A DNA stretch of 23,756 nt from a virus, in the IMG/VR virus record IMGVR_UViG_3300045999_009004, positions 1-23,756 of that record. The stretch is one strand, 5' to 3'. Below, one piece after another: positions 7,804 to 16,662 of the stretch (positions within the stretch are counted from its first letter, which is position 1; the number at the start of each line of letters is the position of its first letter). A program made the translations under genes and the position numbers. Under the pieces are notes generated by a model. It made no database searches, was not told the origin of the DNA, and saw only the letters and a program-made list of their open reading frames with translations.

Positions 7804-10800
7804 ATGCCAAAATCATATAGAATACGAACTGACGTAGGGGTTGACAAATCCGTTAATATATCAATTGACCAAGAATTTGAATACTTGGAGATTTTATCTC
7901 TTAAAGTTTTACAGAGTGATATCTATACTCGTGTATGTTCAGATTATGGTGTGGTTATTGGTCGTGTTAGTGTTAATGATGGATTTGGAATACCAAATGC
8001 TAAAGTATCTATATTTGTACCTCTAAGTACTGAAGATGCTGATAACCCTATAATTTCTGAAATATATCCTTATAGAACTGTTTTAGATGTTAATGAGGAT
8101 GGTTATAGATATAACTTGTTACCTTATGAGCCGTCATATAGTGCTCACATTCCTACCGGTACATTCTTTTCAAGAACTGACGTATTAACTAACCCAACAC
8201 TTATTGAAGTTTATGATAAGTATTACAAACTTAATGCGGTTACAAATCAAAGTGGTGACTTTATGATTTTTGGGGTTCCGGTGGGGTCTCAAACACTTGT
8301 TGTAGATATTGACTTATCGGATATTGGTGAATTCTCTCTATCTCCTCAGGATTTGGTTAGAATGGGTATTGCTACAGAAACACAAGTAAGTGGTACAAGT
8401 TTTAAGAAATCTACAAATCTAAAAGAATTACCTCAAATCGTTAATTTTACAAGAACTATTGTGGTTGAACCTTTGTGGGGACAAACAGAAGTTTGTAACT
8501 TAGGTATTACAAGAACCGATTTTGATTTAAGTAATGAATCAAATATTAATATTGAACCTACGGCAATTTTTATGGGTTCGTTGATTTCTACAAATGATGA
8601 TGAATTTCAAAAAAAGAATTGTAAACCAAAACCAAAATCGGGTGAACTATGTTCATTAACAACAGGACCGGGGGAAATATTAGCAATTAGACAAACAATT
8701 TCCCAAGATGTTAATGGGTATCCTGTTTTAGAAACTTTTGATTTGGAACAGGGTGGTCAAGTTATTGATGAAAATGGGGTTTGGTTAATTGATGTCCCAA
8801 TGAATTTGGATTACTTAGTTACCAATGAATTTGGTGACCAAATTATTTCTGATGACCCTAAAAAAGGTATTCCAACAAGAGGTAAATATAGATTCAAAGT
8901 TAAATGGAATCAATCACCAACATTAAATGAACCAATTAGACGAGGTTACTATTTAGTACCTAATATTAAAGAACACGGATGGGTTAGTTCAGATAGACAA
9001 GATGACCCATTTAACTTACCTAATAATGACCCAAATTATATTAAAGCGGTGAAATCGTATTCATTCAGTTTAGATTGGAACGATTACCCGGATATTCAAG
9101 GAGCAATAGATTGTGAAGATACATTTTATATGATGTCATATAATAAGGTTTATACAGTGTCTCAATTAATTACTCAATATAGAAAAGGATATAATCCAAA
9201 TAGATTTGTATCAATTAAGAATATTGTTAGTAGTGACTGCAGTAGTGATACAAATAAATTCCCAACAAACGATGCGGTATATCGGTTTGATTTAATATTT
9301 TTCTTATTAAAGATTTTATCTTATGTATTTAAGCCTACATTAATAGGTCTTGTTATTCTTGCTCACATTCTTTATTTTTTAGTTGTTATTTTAGGGATTA
9401 TTCTGACGTTAATTATTTTAGTTATAGGTACCATTGTAATACTTCTATGTAATTTTGTTAGACTTATAATTTCGGCAATTAATGCACTTCCGGGAATAAA
9501 TCTTTCAAAACCAGATTGTCCGGATTTCCAAGACTTACTAGATTTAATTGATAAAATTTTAAGTTTAGCTGATTTTTTTAGAAATATTAAAATTCCTAAT
9601 TTATCTTATCCTGATTGTGATGTTTGTAGCTGTGGTGCACCTGACCAAGTACAGGTTCAAAATGATGAGGAAATGGAAGCGGCGTCTACAACCATTCAAA
9701 ATAGTGGGGGTTATGGTGTTGTTACAAATTTCTTTTTAGACACCTCATATCCAATAACAGGTACAACAATTTTTAATACACAAAATAATTATTTTTATCA
9801 GCAATTATTTACCGGTTCCGAATGGACTGCGGGAGGTCAATATGAAGCACAAAATGTTTTAGCTAGAGCACCTCAATTAATTACAATCACTCAAACACCT
9901 GGTGGGGCTCCTCCACAAAACCTCACCGATACATTTACATCAAGTATTCCACTTGGTGAGAGAATAAATTTATTTAATACTAAAGCAAAATATTTTAACG
10001 GTCCTCAGGATAAATCGAGTATCGTTCTAAACGGTACTTGTAGAATATCCAATTCGGCAACACCAACACCGGGTGCGGGTAATATTTTAACGATTCAAAG
10101 TATTAATAATCCGTGGTTATTTGTTGGGGCGGTATTAAGTGGTTCCGGAATTGCTCCGGGGACAACAATATTATCATATATTGGAGGTACGGGTGGAGTA
10201 GGAACATATATTGTATCAATATCACAATTAGTGTCGTCAGGAACTAATTTTACAGTACCAAATAGTGCAATTGATTCTCCGGGTTCTATACCTAATAATG
10301 ATAATCCGGGTGGTGGTGTTAATAGAATTAAAGTTAAAGTTGCTCCTGAAATTTCAACTAACTCAAGTAAATTTCACTTAGATAATGTTGTTGCTTTAGT
10401 AGTTAAAGACGGTTTATTATCAAAATTCCAATCAGGTAAAGTTATTACATTTCAAGACCCTCTTATGAGTTTAGATTCTAATATGAGTGGTGCAACATTA
10501 AATTATAAATCGGCACAATCAATTGTTGGTGATGTTATAACACCTCTAATTTCGGGTAAAGCTAAAGTTAATAACTCACCAGCATTACCGGTAGATTCTG
10601 GTAATACTTTAACGGTGACTAATGTTACTTATAATGGGTTAATTCCGAACACTAAGATTAGAATTCAGGGAGATGTTGATGCCTTAGGAAATCAAAATAC
10701 TAGAACAATAATATCTCAAGCTCCGGTAACACCTAATTCAAGTGAGGTTCTAAATGGTGTTGGTAGATATACTATTTCAGGTGGTGTACTTTTAATAACT

Positions 10801-13800
10801 AATCCTGTTAAATTTGTTGTTGTAACGCCAACCACAAGAACATTAACATATGCTGACCCATCAGGTAATGGAACTAATATTCCTGTAACATATGATTTAG
10901 AACTTACCGGTGATACAATATATCCTCAATATGATTATCAAAAATTTCCAATAGATTTAGAGTATTACCAAGTTATAACAGGTATGACTTATTCTGATTA
11001 TCTTTCATTAACCAATCAAACACCAAATACATCGGTAACAAGTTGGGATAATTTAACCTTTAATAGACGATTTTTAGATAATGATACTAAAATTTATAAT
11101 GTTCACGGATTTATTGGTGATTGGGGTAGATATAATCAATTTGGTGGTACTGCGATAACTCCAAATCCTGATTATGGTTTAACTTATCCTGCGGTAACAC
11201 AATATAATTTTAATGACCAATTTAAGGATATTAATAAACAAGGTGTGGTATTTTTAGTAAGAGGGGTTGACCCACACTCAACTCGAGTTAATATTGAATA
11301 CGATTTAAGTAAATTATTTGGTTTTTATAATTTTGGTAGTGGACCTATTATAAGTGGAAAATTCAAATTGAATCACCCAATTAAAGGAGATTTCAAAACG
11401 GTGAATCATAATAATATTAATTTTAATACGGATACGGATTCTTCTTATTCAAATTTACCTTTATATTATAATTCATTTCATATGACTTTGGCACCAAATG
11501 GTCCAATTATTACTGTTCCTAACCCTATACAACCAACACAACCACCATATAATCCACCAATTGTAATTGGTTCAGGGTTTAGTTCATTTACAAGTAATAT
11601 GATTTCTTATTACTCATCATTTGATAATTCAACAATTAGTAGTAATTTTAATCCGGGTAATGGGTGTAGTTACTCAAATCCACCATCAGTAGGTGGTTTT
11701 GGACCTTGGGTACCACCGGTTCCACAAATAACTAATGGAGCTCAAGTAAACACAAAAGGTGTTAGACTAAGACAATCTACTTGGGGACCAATACCGTCAA
11801 CATCCCCTATTAATTTATCGTCAGTACAAGATAATAGGACTCAAGGAAATAATGGGTTTGTTGTTGAATGGAAACAATACGCAACGGTATCACCATCACC
11901 ATTGATTAATTGTTTTACCACATATTCTTATGGGGTTAGATATAATACAGATTCAAATGGTTTTGGTACAGATACAACAAAAAATAGAGGTTATTTTGAA
12001 ACTGAAATTGTTGAAGGTTCGGGATTTATGTATCAAGATGTTGATATGAGTCAATCTTTTTATGTAACTGATTCATTGGGTAATGTTGTTTGTCAAAATA
12101 ATGGTGGTAGAAGGGCTGCTGGGTACTATTATTCTCCGGGTTATTCTCAAACAAATACGACTATTCAATTTACTAACCGATTAAAAACGGTTATGAGGTC
12201 AGATAAATTACCAACATCAACAGCGTTACAACCAAGTTATTGTAATAGTTTTCCATTACAAAACAATAATAACTTTAGTGCTTTTATTTTAAGTGATAAT
12301 GGTACGGTGGCGGGTGTTGGAGGTTCAGGTGGCTCTACATCAAATACTAACTCTGCAGATATTGATGATGGTACAAAACAAATTAATGGTGTTTTAGAAT
12401 CATTCGAATGTTCTCAAATGGCACCATTACCTTGTTATGGAGTAAGAGTAAATCCGCCGGACCCAAATACAGGTTTAGAATCGACTGATTTTTATGTTAA
12501 AGACCCTAGCAATTCTTGTTGGGAAACAGGACCACTTTCGGGGGCAAGAGGTATGGAAAATGGTTGTTATGTTTTTGTTGCGACACCTTTAGTTACATTA
12601 TTTAATGGTCACGATTTATTGGCAATTGTTGAATGGTCAGAAAGAATTTTAATTACGTTTGGTGCGTGTAGAGATGTTTTTTCACATCTTTTTACTAATA
12701 ATTGGGTTAATGGTACGTTATACGCTTGGTCATTTAATAATAATGTGACTTATTCCGACCCTACATTACCAAACGGTAATCAACCTAGTAGTGAATTTTG
12801 TACTGATACATTAATGTTACACCCAACAACAAATAATTTTTACTATAGAAGTAGTCCTTACGATGGTGTTAATTTTATTGGGGCTGATAGACCTCCTGCG
12901 GAAGGTTTATTCGGAATAACATTTGGTCCGTATAATGGTAACTTTAGGAATTTATTGTATCCGACGACAATTGTTGACTTAGGTCCAAGAAATAATTATA
13001 TGCAAGAAATTGTATTGTCGGATGAATTTGATGGGTATGTTGCAAGTAAATTAGGTCCTACTACTTTCCAAGATGTTTCGGATTTACTACAATTATTTAT
13101 CATTTCAAGACTTGGTAATTTAAGTACTTTAGATATCATTGCAAGTGGTGTTGGATTAGGACCTCAAATTGAATCTTTTTTTAATAGAAATGAAGAAAGT
13201 GGTGTTTTAGGTATTGGTGGTACAAGTATGGTTGACGCTGATTACGCACAAATGGTTGCGATAAATTCTGAATTAGGTGTTATACCATTTGATAAGATAA
13301 ATTATAAAGATTATACTCAATCAGGAATTCAAGACCCTGTATTCATTGCGGGGAATAGTTATAAAAAAGTTGTTATTGGTGTATTTTATAGAGCTGATTT
13401 ACAATTAAGAGACTATATTTCACCTAAAAGAACAATAATTGATGGGTTAGCACCAATTACATCTCAAGTAAATGGTGTTAATTGTAATGTAAATAATTTT
13501 CCTGTGAAATCTCAGAGAGTACCATTTTATAATTGGGATATTAGAACTGATGGTCCAGGATATAATGGTCAAGGAACTATTTTTGGTAGTCAACATAATG
13601 ATTGGTATTCTGACCCTATTAATGGTGGTGGTTTTATGTCCCATAGATATCAAGATTTGAAAAGAGAAGACCCAAATTCAAGATATTTTAGAACAAGAAA
13701 CAATTCTACTTTAGGGTTAAATTATTCGCCCGGATTTATCTCAGCGGTGGATACTAGACATACTAACCCTCCGGGTGGACCGTCGGGTGTTTATTATACA

Positions 13801-13992
13801 AATAGTGACGGTTATTATAATTATTCTGCTAATATATTAGATTGGGGTAATGGTCAAAATAATCCAACACCGAGAGCGATTAATACCGGAGCACCATTTT
13901 ATTTCTATTTTGGATTGAAAAAAGGACAAACGGCGTACGATAAATTTTCAAGAAAATGGATACCAAATCAAATAGTGTTAACATATGAGTAA
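7804..13992 (+). CDS. Giant tail/baseplate structural protein with membrane-like segment
   Basis: A 2062-residue protein, the largest in the window, of unknown name. Residues 48-72 and 147-168 together resemble a carboxypeptidase-regulatory/Cna-B-like beta domain (GRVSVNDGFGIPNAKV, then TNQSGDFMIFGVPVG), with about 75 residues inserted between the halves. Residues 495-562 are strongly hydrophobic; from Lys510 to Arg553 there is no acidic or basic residue except His521, enough for two membrane helices. A cysteine group follows: Cys572, then Cys605, Cys608 and Cys610. Residues about 746-818 and 918-1005 look like two copies of a small beta domain (GSGIAPGTTI and GTGGVGTY in the first). The rest is rich in Asn, Ser, Gly, Tyr and Thr, typical of fibres and baseplate decorations. 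It lies in the baseplate operon and its end overlaps the next gene by 8 bases. A structural role is likely; a membrane-contacting role is inference. Confidence 0.85.
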   Translation: MPKSYRIRTDVGVDKSVNISIDQEFEYLEILSLKVLQSDIYTRVCSDYGVVIGRVSVNDGFGIPNAKVSIFVPLSTEDADNPIISEIYPYRTVLDVNEDGYRYNLLPYEPSYSAHIPTGTFFSRTDVLTNPTLIEVYDKYYKLNAVTNQSGDFMIFGVPVGSQTLVVDIDLSDIGEFSLSPQDLVRMGIATETQVSGTSFKKSTNLKELPQIVNFTRTIVVEPLWGQTEVCNLGITRTDFDLSNESNINIEPTAIFMGSLISTNDDEFQKKNCKPKPKSGELCSLTTGPGEILAIRQTISQDVNGYPVLETFDLEQGGQVIDENGVWLIDVPMNLDYLVTNEFGDQIISDDPKKGIPTRGKYRFKVKWNQSPTLNEPIRRGYYLVPNIKEHGWVSSDRQDDPFNLPNNDPNYIKAVKSYSFSLDWNDYPDIQGAIDCEDTFYMMSYNKVYTVSQLITQYRKGYNPNRFVSIKNIVSSDCSSDTNKFPTNDAVYRFDLIFFLLKILSYVFKPTLIGLVILAHILYFLVVILGIILTLIILVIGTIVILLCNFVRLIISAINALPGINLSKPDCPDFQDLLDLIDKILSLADFFRNIKIPNLSYPDCDVCSCGAPDQVQVQNDEEMEAASTTIQNSGGYGVVTNFFLDTSYPITGTTIFNTQNNYFYQQLFTGSEWTAGGQYEAQNVLARAPQLITITQTPGGAPPQNLTDTFTSSIPLGERINLFNTKAKYFNGPQDKSSIVLNGTCRISNSATPTPGAGNILTIQSINNPWLFVGAVLSGSGIAPGTTILSYIGGTGGVGTYIVSISQLVSSGTNFTVPNSAIDSPGSIPNNDNPGGGVNRIKVKVAPEISTNSSKFHLDNVVALVVKDGLLSKFQSGKVITFQDPLMSLDSNMSGATLNYKSAQSIVGDVITPLISGKAKVNNSPALPVDSGNTLTVTNVTYNGLIPNTKIRIQGDVDALGNQNTRTIISQAPVTPNSSEVLNGVGRYTISGGVLLITNPVKFVVVTPTTRTLTYADPSGNGTNIPVTYDLELTGDTIYPQYDYQKFPIDLEYYQVITGMTYSDYLSLTNQTPNTSVTSWDNLTFNRRFLDNDTKIYNVHGFIGDWGRYNQFGGTAITPNPDYGLTYPAVTQYNFNDQFKDINKQGVVFLVRGVDPHSTRVNIEYDLSKLFGFYNFGSGPIISGKFKLNHPIKGDFKTVNHNNINFNTDTDSSYSNLPLYYNSFHMTLAPNGPIITVPNPIQPTQPPYNPPIVIGSGFSSFTSNMISYYSSFDNSTISSNFNPGNGCSYSNPPSVGGFGPWVPPVPQITNGAQVNTKGVRLRQSTWGPIPSTSPINLSSVQDNRTQGNNGFVVEWKQYATVSPSPLINCFTTYSYGVRYNTDSNGFGTDTTKNRGYFETEIVEGSGFMYQDVDMSQSFYVTDSLGNVVCQNNGGRRAAGYYYSPGYSQTNTTIQFTNRLKTVMRSDKLPTSTALQPSYCNSFPLQNNNNFSAFILSDNGTVAGVGGSGGSTSNTNSADIDDGTKQINGVLESFECSQMAPLPCYGVRVNPPDPNTGLESTDFYVKDPSNSCWETGPLSGARGMENGCYVFVATPLVTLFNGHDLLAIVEWSERILITFGACRDVFSHLFTNNWVNGTLYAWSFNNNVTYSDPTLPNGNQPSSEFCTDTLMLHPTTNNFYYRSSPYDGVNFIGADRPPAEGLFGITFGPYNGNFRNLLYPTTIVDLGPRNNYMQEIVLSDEFDGYVASKLGPTTFQDVSDLLQLFIISRLGNLSTLDIIASGVGLGPQIESFFNRNEESGVLGIGGTSMVDADYAQMVAINSELGVIPFDKINYKDYTQSGIQDPVFIAGNSYKKVVIGVFYRADLQLRDYISPKRTIIDGLAPITSQVNGVNCNVNNFPVKSQRVPFYNWDIRTDGPGYNGQGTIFGSQHNDWYSDPINGGGFMSHRYQDLKREDPNSRYFRTRNNSTLGLNYSPGFISAVDTRHTNPPGGPSGVYYTNSDGYYNYSANILDWGNGQNNPTPRAINTGAPFYFYFGLKKGQTAYDKFSRKWIPNQIVLTYE
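9286..9489 (+). other. Region encoding probable membrane helices inside the giant tail protein
   Basis: These codons give residues 495-562 of the giant protein. The core, 511-549, consists almost wholly of Ile, Leu, Val, Phe and Gly. Glycine 531 could mark a turn between two helices of about 20 residues. Lys503 and Lys510 precede and Arg553 follows. An amphipathic continuation (554-562) leads to a proline-glycine. A signal peptide is excluded because nearly 500 residues come before. Confidence 0.75.
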
Positions 13993-15820
13993 TAGAGAAG
14001 ATACAAGGATAGTTTTAGGTTCACTAAGATATAAAACAGCCTCAAATACTGATTTGGGGCTGAAAATACCTTTTATACAGACAACTAAAGAAAATATTGA
14101 ATTTGATAGGTCATTAAATATTGATTTAGGGCAATTGTATGATGATGAAAGACAAACCTCAACAAATTTTAGACCTACTTGTAAGTTTTCTATTTTATTT
14201 AAGAACTCATATACGGGTTATAGTGAGTATAACCCATTAGAAAATCAATTATATTATACTGACGAATATAATAATGCTGACCAAAATTGTCCCCCAAATT
14301 CAAATGTTCGTTGGGGAGGGTTTCCTCAATACAATGAGTTTGATTTTATTAGAAATGATTATAATGTTTCAGGTTATACCATTCCGGATACAGGTAACAC
14401 GGTTCACGTTAATTTTGTAAGCAAAAGTGCTTCCACATATAATTGGAATTATTTTCTTAGTTACGCGTTTGAGAATGATTATAACAAACCAATGTCGGCA
14501 ATTGATTCAATTAGTAAAAAAACCCTTAATTGGACGGCATCCGATGGAATTCCGTTTGTTGTTGTACCAACAACAGTTGGGGGTGTTAATTTAATTTCGT
14601 TTAGATGTCCTGTTAAACATAATTTATCAGTTGGGGAATCGGTTAAGTTAAGTTTACTATATAATGGATTTGATACTTTTCAAGTAACGTCTTTAGGTAC
14701 AGGTATTCCGGGAACTGAATTTTATACGTTTAATATTGATGATATTCTATTTACAGGTTCAACATTTAATCTTAATAAATCGGGTACTTTTAAGAGAGTA
14801 ATTAATTCCGATATTCCAAATGAGACTACTTCTAAATATTATGTTAGAAGGCATAAAATACTAACAGATATTAATGATGCCGCTTTAGTTAATGCGGGGT
14901 TTGAACAGAATATCTTTGGTCAAAAACGAAAATATGAAAGTAGTGGTTTAACACCTAATCATATTGCGAGAGTTTCAGTTAAAGAAGGTGCACAATCATA
15001 TAGTTTATCATTTAACAATGATTTGAATATTAATGAAATGATTGATAATCAAAAAAAACCTATTAGTGAATTATTTTTTACGGTAATTTATAAAGGTTAT
15101 TTTGGGTTAATGTTTGGTACACTAACAGATGCGGGTACAAATGTTGGTCTAAAACAAGGTTATGATTTTAATTTACCTTTAGATGAAAGTACTATTCCAT
15201 ATAAACCATCTCCTTGGTGGAATATTAATAATACTGACTCTGACACTAATTTTCCATTAGGTTCTTACTACCGTTCAATACAGGGTCTTCAAAGACAATT
15301 ATTTTATGTTGAAACCCTTAAAAAGGGTGATGTTATGGATGGTGATTATTGTGAGTGGAATGATTCGGAACAAAAAGAACGAGTAATTTCGGAAATTAAC
15401 CACAAGTTAACTTATAATCCCTTGATGTTCAATGTTATAAGTTTAAGTAATGGTAGTACTGATTTTGAAGCTAGAGATAATCCATTTGGTTACTATTATA
15501 AACCACATAATAAATTAACTATTAGAGGTTTTTCTGATTATATTGAAACAGGTTCGGCTAAAAATGTGGTAGGAATACCTAATTACTCTTATTTTTCAAC
15601 ATCTCAAAATTTATTTATATGGAGAGATTTATATTCATATGGGTTTATAGATAACAATGGTAATGGGGTAAATTATCCATTTTTTAACTACACTCATTAT
15701 CCTTATGATAATTATGAGTTTAGAATTATACCGGAAGGTACTAATTATATAGAGAGTGACTTGAGTCATAACGCTAGTATCTATGGTACTGGACAACCTA
15801 AAGTGGATAATTGTGAGTAA
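13985..15820 (+). CDS. Tail/baseplate structural protein, 611 residues, unknown family
   Basis: A soluble 611-residue protein without signal peptide or membrane segment, rich in Asn, Tyr, Ser and Phe. I do not recognise the whole protein. Residues about 195-260 resemble a small beta domain found in many tail proteins, with the pattern C-P-V-K-H-N-L (208-214) followed by G-E-S-V (217-220) and an NG-FxVT stretch, like the HGLxxGDxV element of phage tail modules. The C-terminal third is dense in aromatic residues, as in receptor-facing or ring-packing surfaces. The start ATGAGTAA overlaps the stop of the giant gene by 8 bases, so translation is likely coupled. It shares its operon with gp25- and gp6-like proteins, which makes a baseplate or fibre-attachment role probable but unproven. 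Confidence 0.8.
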   Translation: MSNREDTRIVLGSLRYKTASNTDLGLKIPFIQTTKENIEFDRSLNIDLGQLYDDERQTSTNFRPTCKFSILFKNSYTGYSEYNPLENQLYYTDEYNNADQNCPPNSNVRWGGFPQYNEFDFIRNDYNVSGYTIPDTGNTVHVNFVSKSASTYNWNYFLSYAFENDYNKPMSAIDSISKKTLNWTASDGIPFVVVPTTVGGVNLISFRCPVKHNLSVGESVKLSLLYNGFDTFQVTSLGTGIPGTEFYTFNIDDILFTGSTFNLNKSGTFKRVINSDIPNETTSKYYVRRHKILTDINDAALVNAGFEQNIFGQKRKYESSGLTPNHIARVSVKEGAQSYSLSFNNDLNINEMIDNQKKPISELFFTVIYKGYFGLMFGTLTDAGTNVGLKQGYDFNLPLDESTIPYKPSPWWNINNTDSDTNFPLGSYYRSIQGLQRQLFYVETLKKGDVMDGDYCEWNDSEQKERVISEINHKLTYNPLMFNVISLSNGSTDFEARDNPFGYYYKPHNKLTIRGFSDYIETGSAKNVVGIPNYSYFSTSQNLFIWRDLYSYGFIDNNGNGVNYPFFNYTHYPYDNYEFRIIPEGTNYIESDLSHNASIYGTGQPKVDNCE

Positions 15821-16661
15821 CAAATTTAAGTTTATATTACCTAAAAATGACCAATATATTGATTTACCAATAGAATTGAAATGGGATTTTTATGGTAGAG
15901 ATGATAGTATTGATGTCTATGAGGCTGATGTTTTGAAAGAATTGGTTGGTAAAGCTGAGGATTTTGAAATATTAAGATTTGCTCACGCACCATATAGTAG
16001 TGATACTAAAACAGATATTAAATACAATTTTTATTTTTTTAGTGTTAATGGTGCGGTACCACCAAATCCTACGGTAAATGTTACAGCTTCAACTGCGTCT
16101 GATTGGGTAACAAGTTATGTTCCTGAGGGATTTTTAACAACAGAAATTTATTACTATTTGAGACCGTTTACACAATCATTTTTTAAGTTAGACTTTTATG
16201 ATAGTAGTGATTCAATTGCTCAAACTAATTATTTTACAGTAATTATTCCGGTTCAACAAGGTGCAACAGAAACAGTTAGTATTTCGCCTTACAAACCGTT
16301 AGTTCAGATAAAAAAACCTGAATTCACATTAGATTACGTTGGTGATAAAGAAGGGTTCTTTTTATATTGGTTAAGAAAAAAAGATTTTTTGAATATTAAC
16401 CCAAATCCGTCAAAAACTACTGAAACGTTTTATATGACTGCGAAATTTTTTGACGCGAGATTAGGTGTTTTTGTTAAAATGAGTACGGAGCCACAAATAA
16501 CTATAAATCCTTTTAATCCGTTTCAATTTAATCCGGAAAGATATTTTTATTATAAAGTGGTGTTAGATTATGTAACATACACTTATCAAATTTTTGATTG
16601 GCAAGATGTTAGAATAGGGATTAGTGGTCCCATAAAATGGTATGAATATATAAATCCTTAA
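15813..16661 (+). CDS. Tail/baseplate structural protein, 282 residues, GTG start
   Basis: An unrecognised soluble protein of 282 residues, beta-rich and high in Phe and Tyr. The longest open frame begins at an ATG at 15783, but I prefer the GTG at 15813. There GTGAGTAA overlaps the previous stop by 8 bases, precisely the arrangement (ATGAGTAA) at the previous junction at 13985, and the resulting protein starts M-S-N like its upstream neighbour. The ten extra residues from 15783 (including LKWIIV) look like read-through of another frame. Residues about 40-60 are acidic and could be a small helix. The centre contains Ser/Thr-rich strands. One base separates its stop from the next start. A baseplate-associated role is inferred from the operon; nothing points to an enzyme. 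Confidence 0.75.
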   Translation: MSNKFKFILPKNDQYIDLPIELKWDFYGRDDSIDVYEADVLKELVGKAEDFEILRFAHAPYSSDTKTDIKYNFYFFSVNGAVPPNPTVNVTASTASDWVTSYVPEGFLTTEIYYYLRPFTQSFFKLDFYDSSDSIAQTNYFTVIIPVQQGATETVSISPYKPLVQIKKPEFTLDYVGDKEGFFLYWLRKKDFLNINPNPSKTTETFYMTAKFFDARLGVFVKMSTEPQITINPFNPFQFNPERYFYYKVVLDYVTYTYQIFDWQDVRIGISGPIKWYEYINP

Positions 16662-16662
16662 T

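Noticed and set aside
7626-7820. 64-codon + strand frame across the gp6-like/giant gene gap
   Set aside because: Most of it overlaps the gp6-like gene and the rest is AT-rich spacer translated as Leu/Ile/Lys; it also runs into the next gene. No sign of a real protein.
13094-13101. TATTTATC inside the giant gene as another promoter
   Set aside because: It is mid-gene with no start nearby and shows that the octamer also arises by chance in this AT-rich DNA, which lowers confidence in each single intergenic copy.
15783-15812. ATG at 15783 as start of the 282-residue gene
   Set aside because: It gives a 38-base overlap and ten residues unlike the rest of the protein. The GTG at 15813 repeats the 8-base overlap seen at 13985 and gives the same M-S-N beginning.
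16649-16656. TATAAATC just before the 395-residue gene as a T4-type late promoter
   Set aside because: It falls inside the C-terminal codons of the previous gene and only 6 bases before the next start; similar AT-rich strings occur in other genes.
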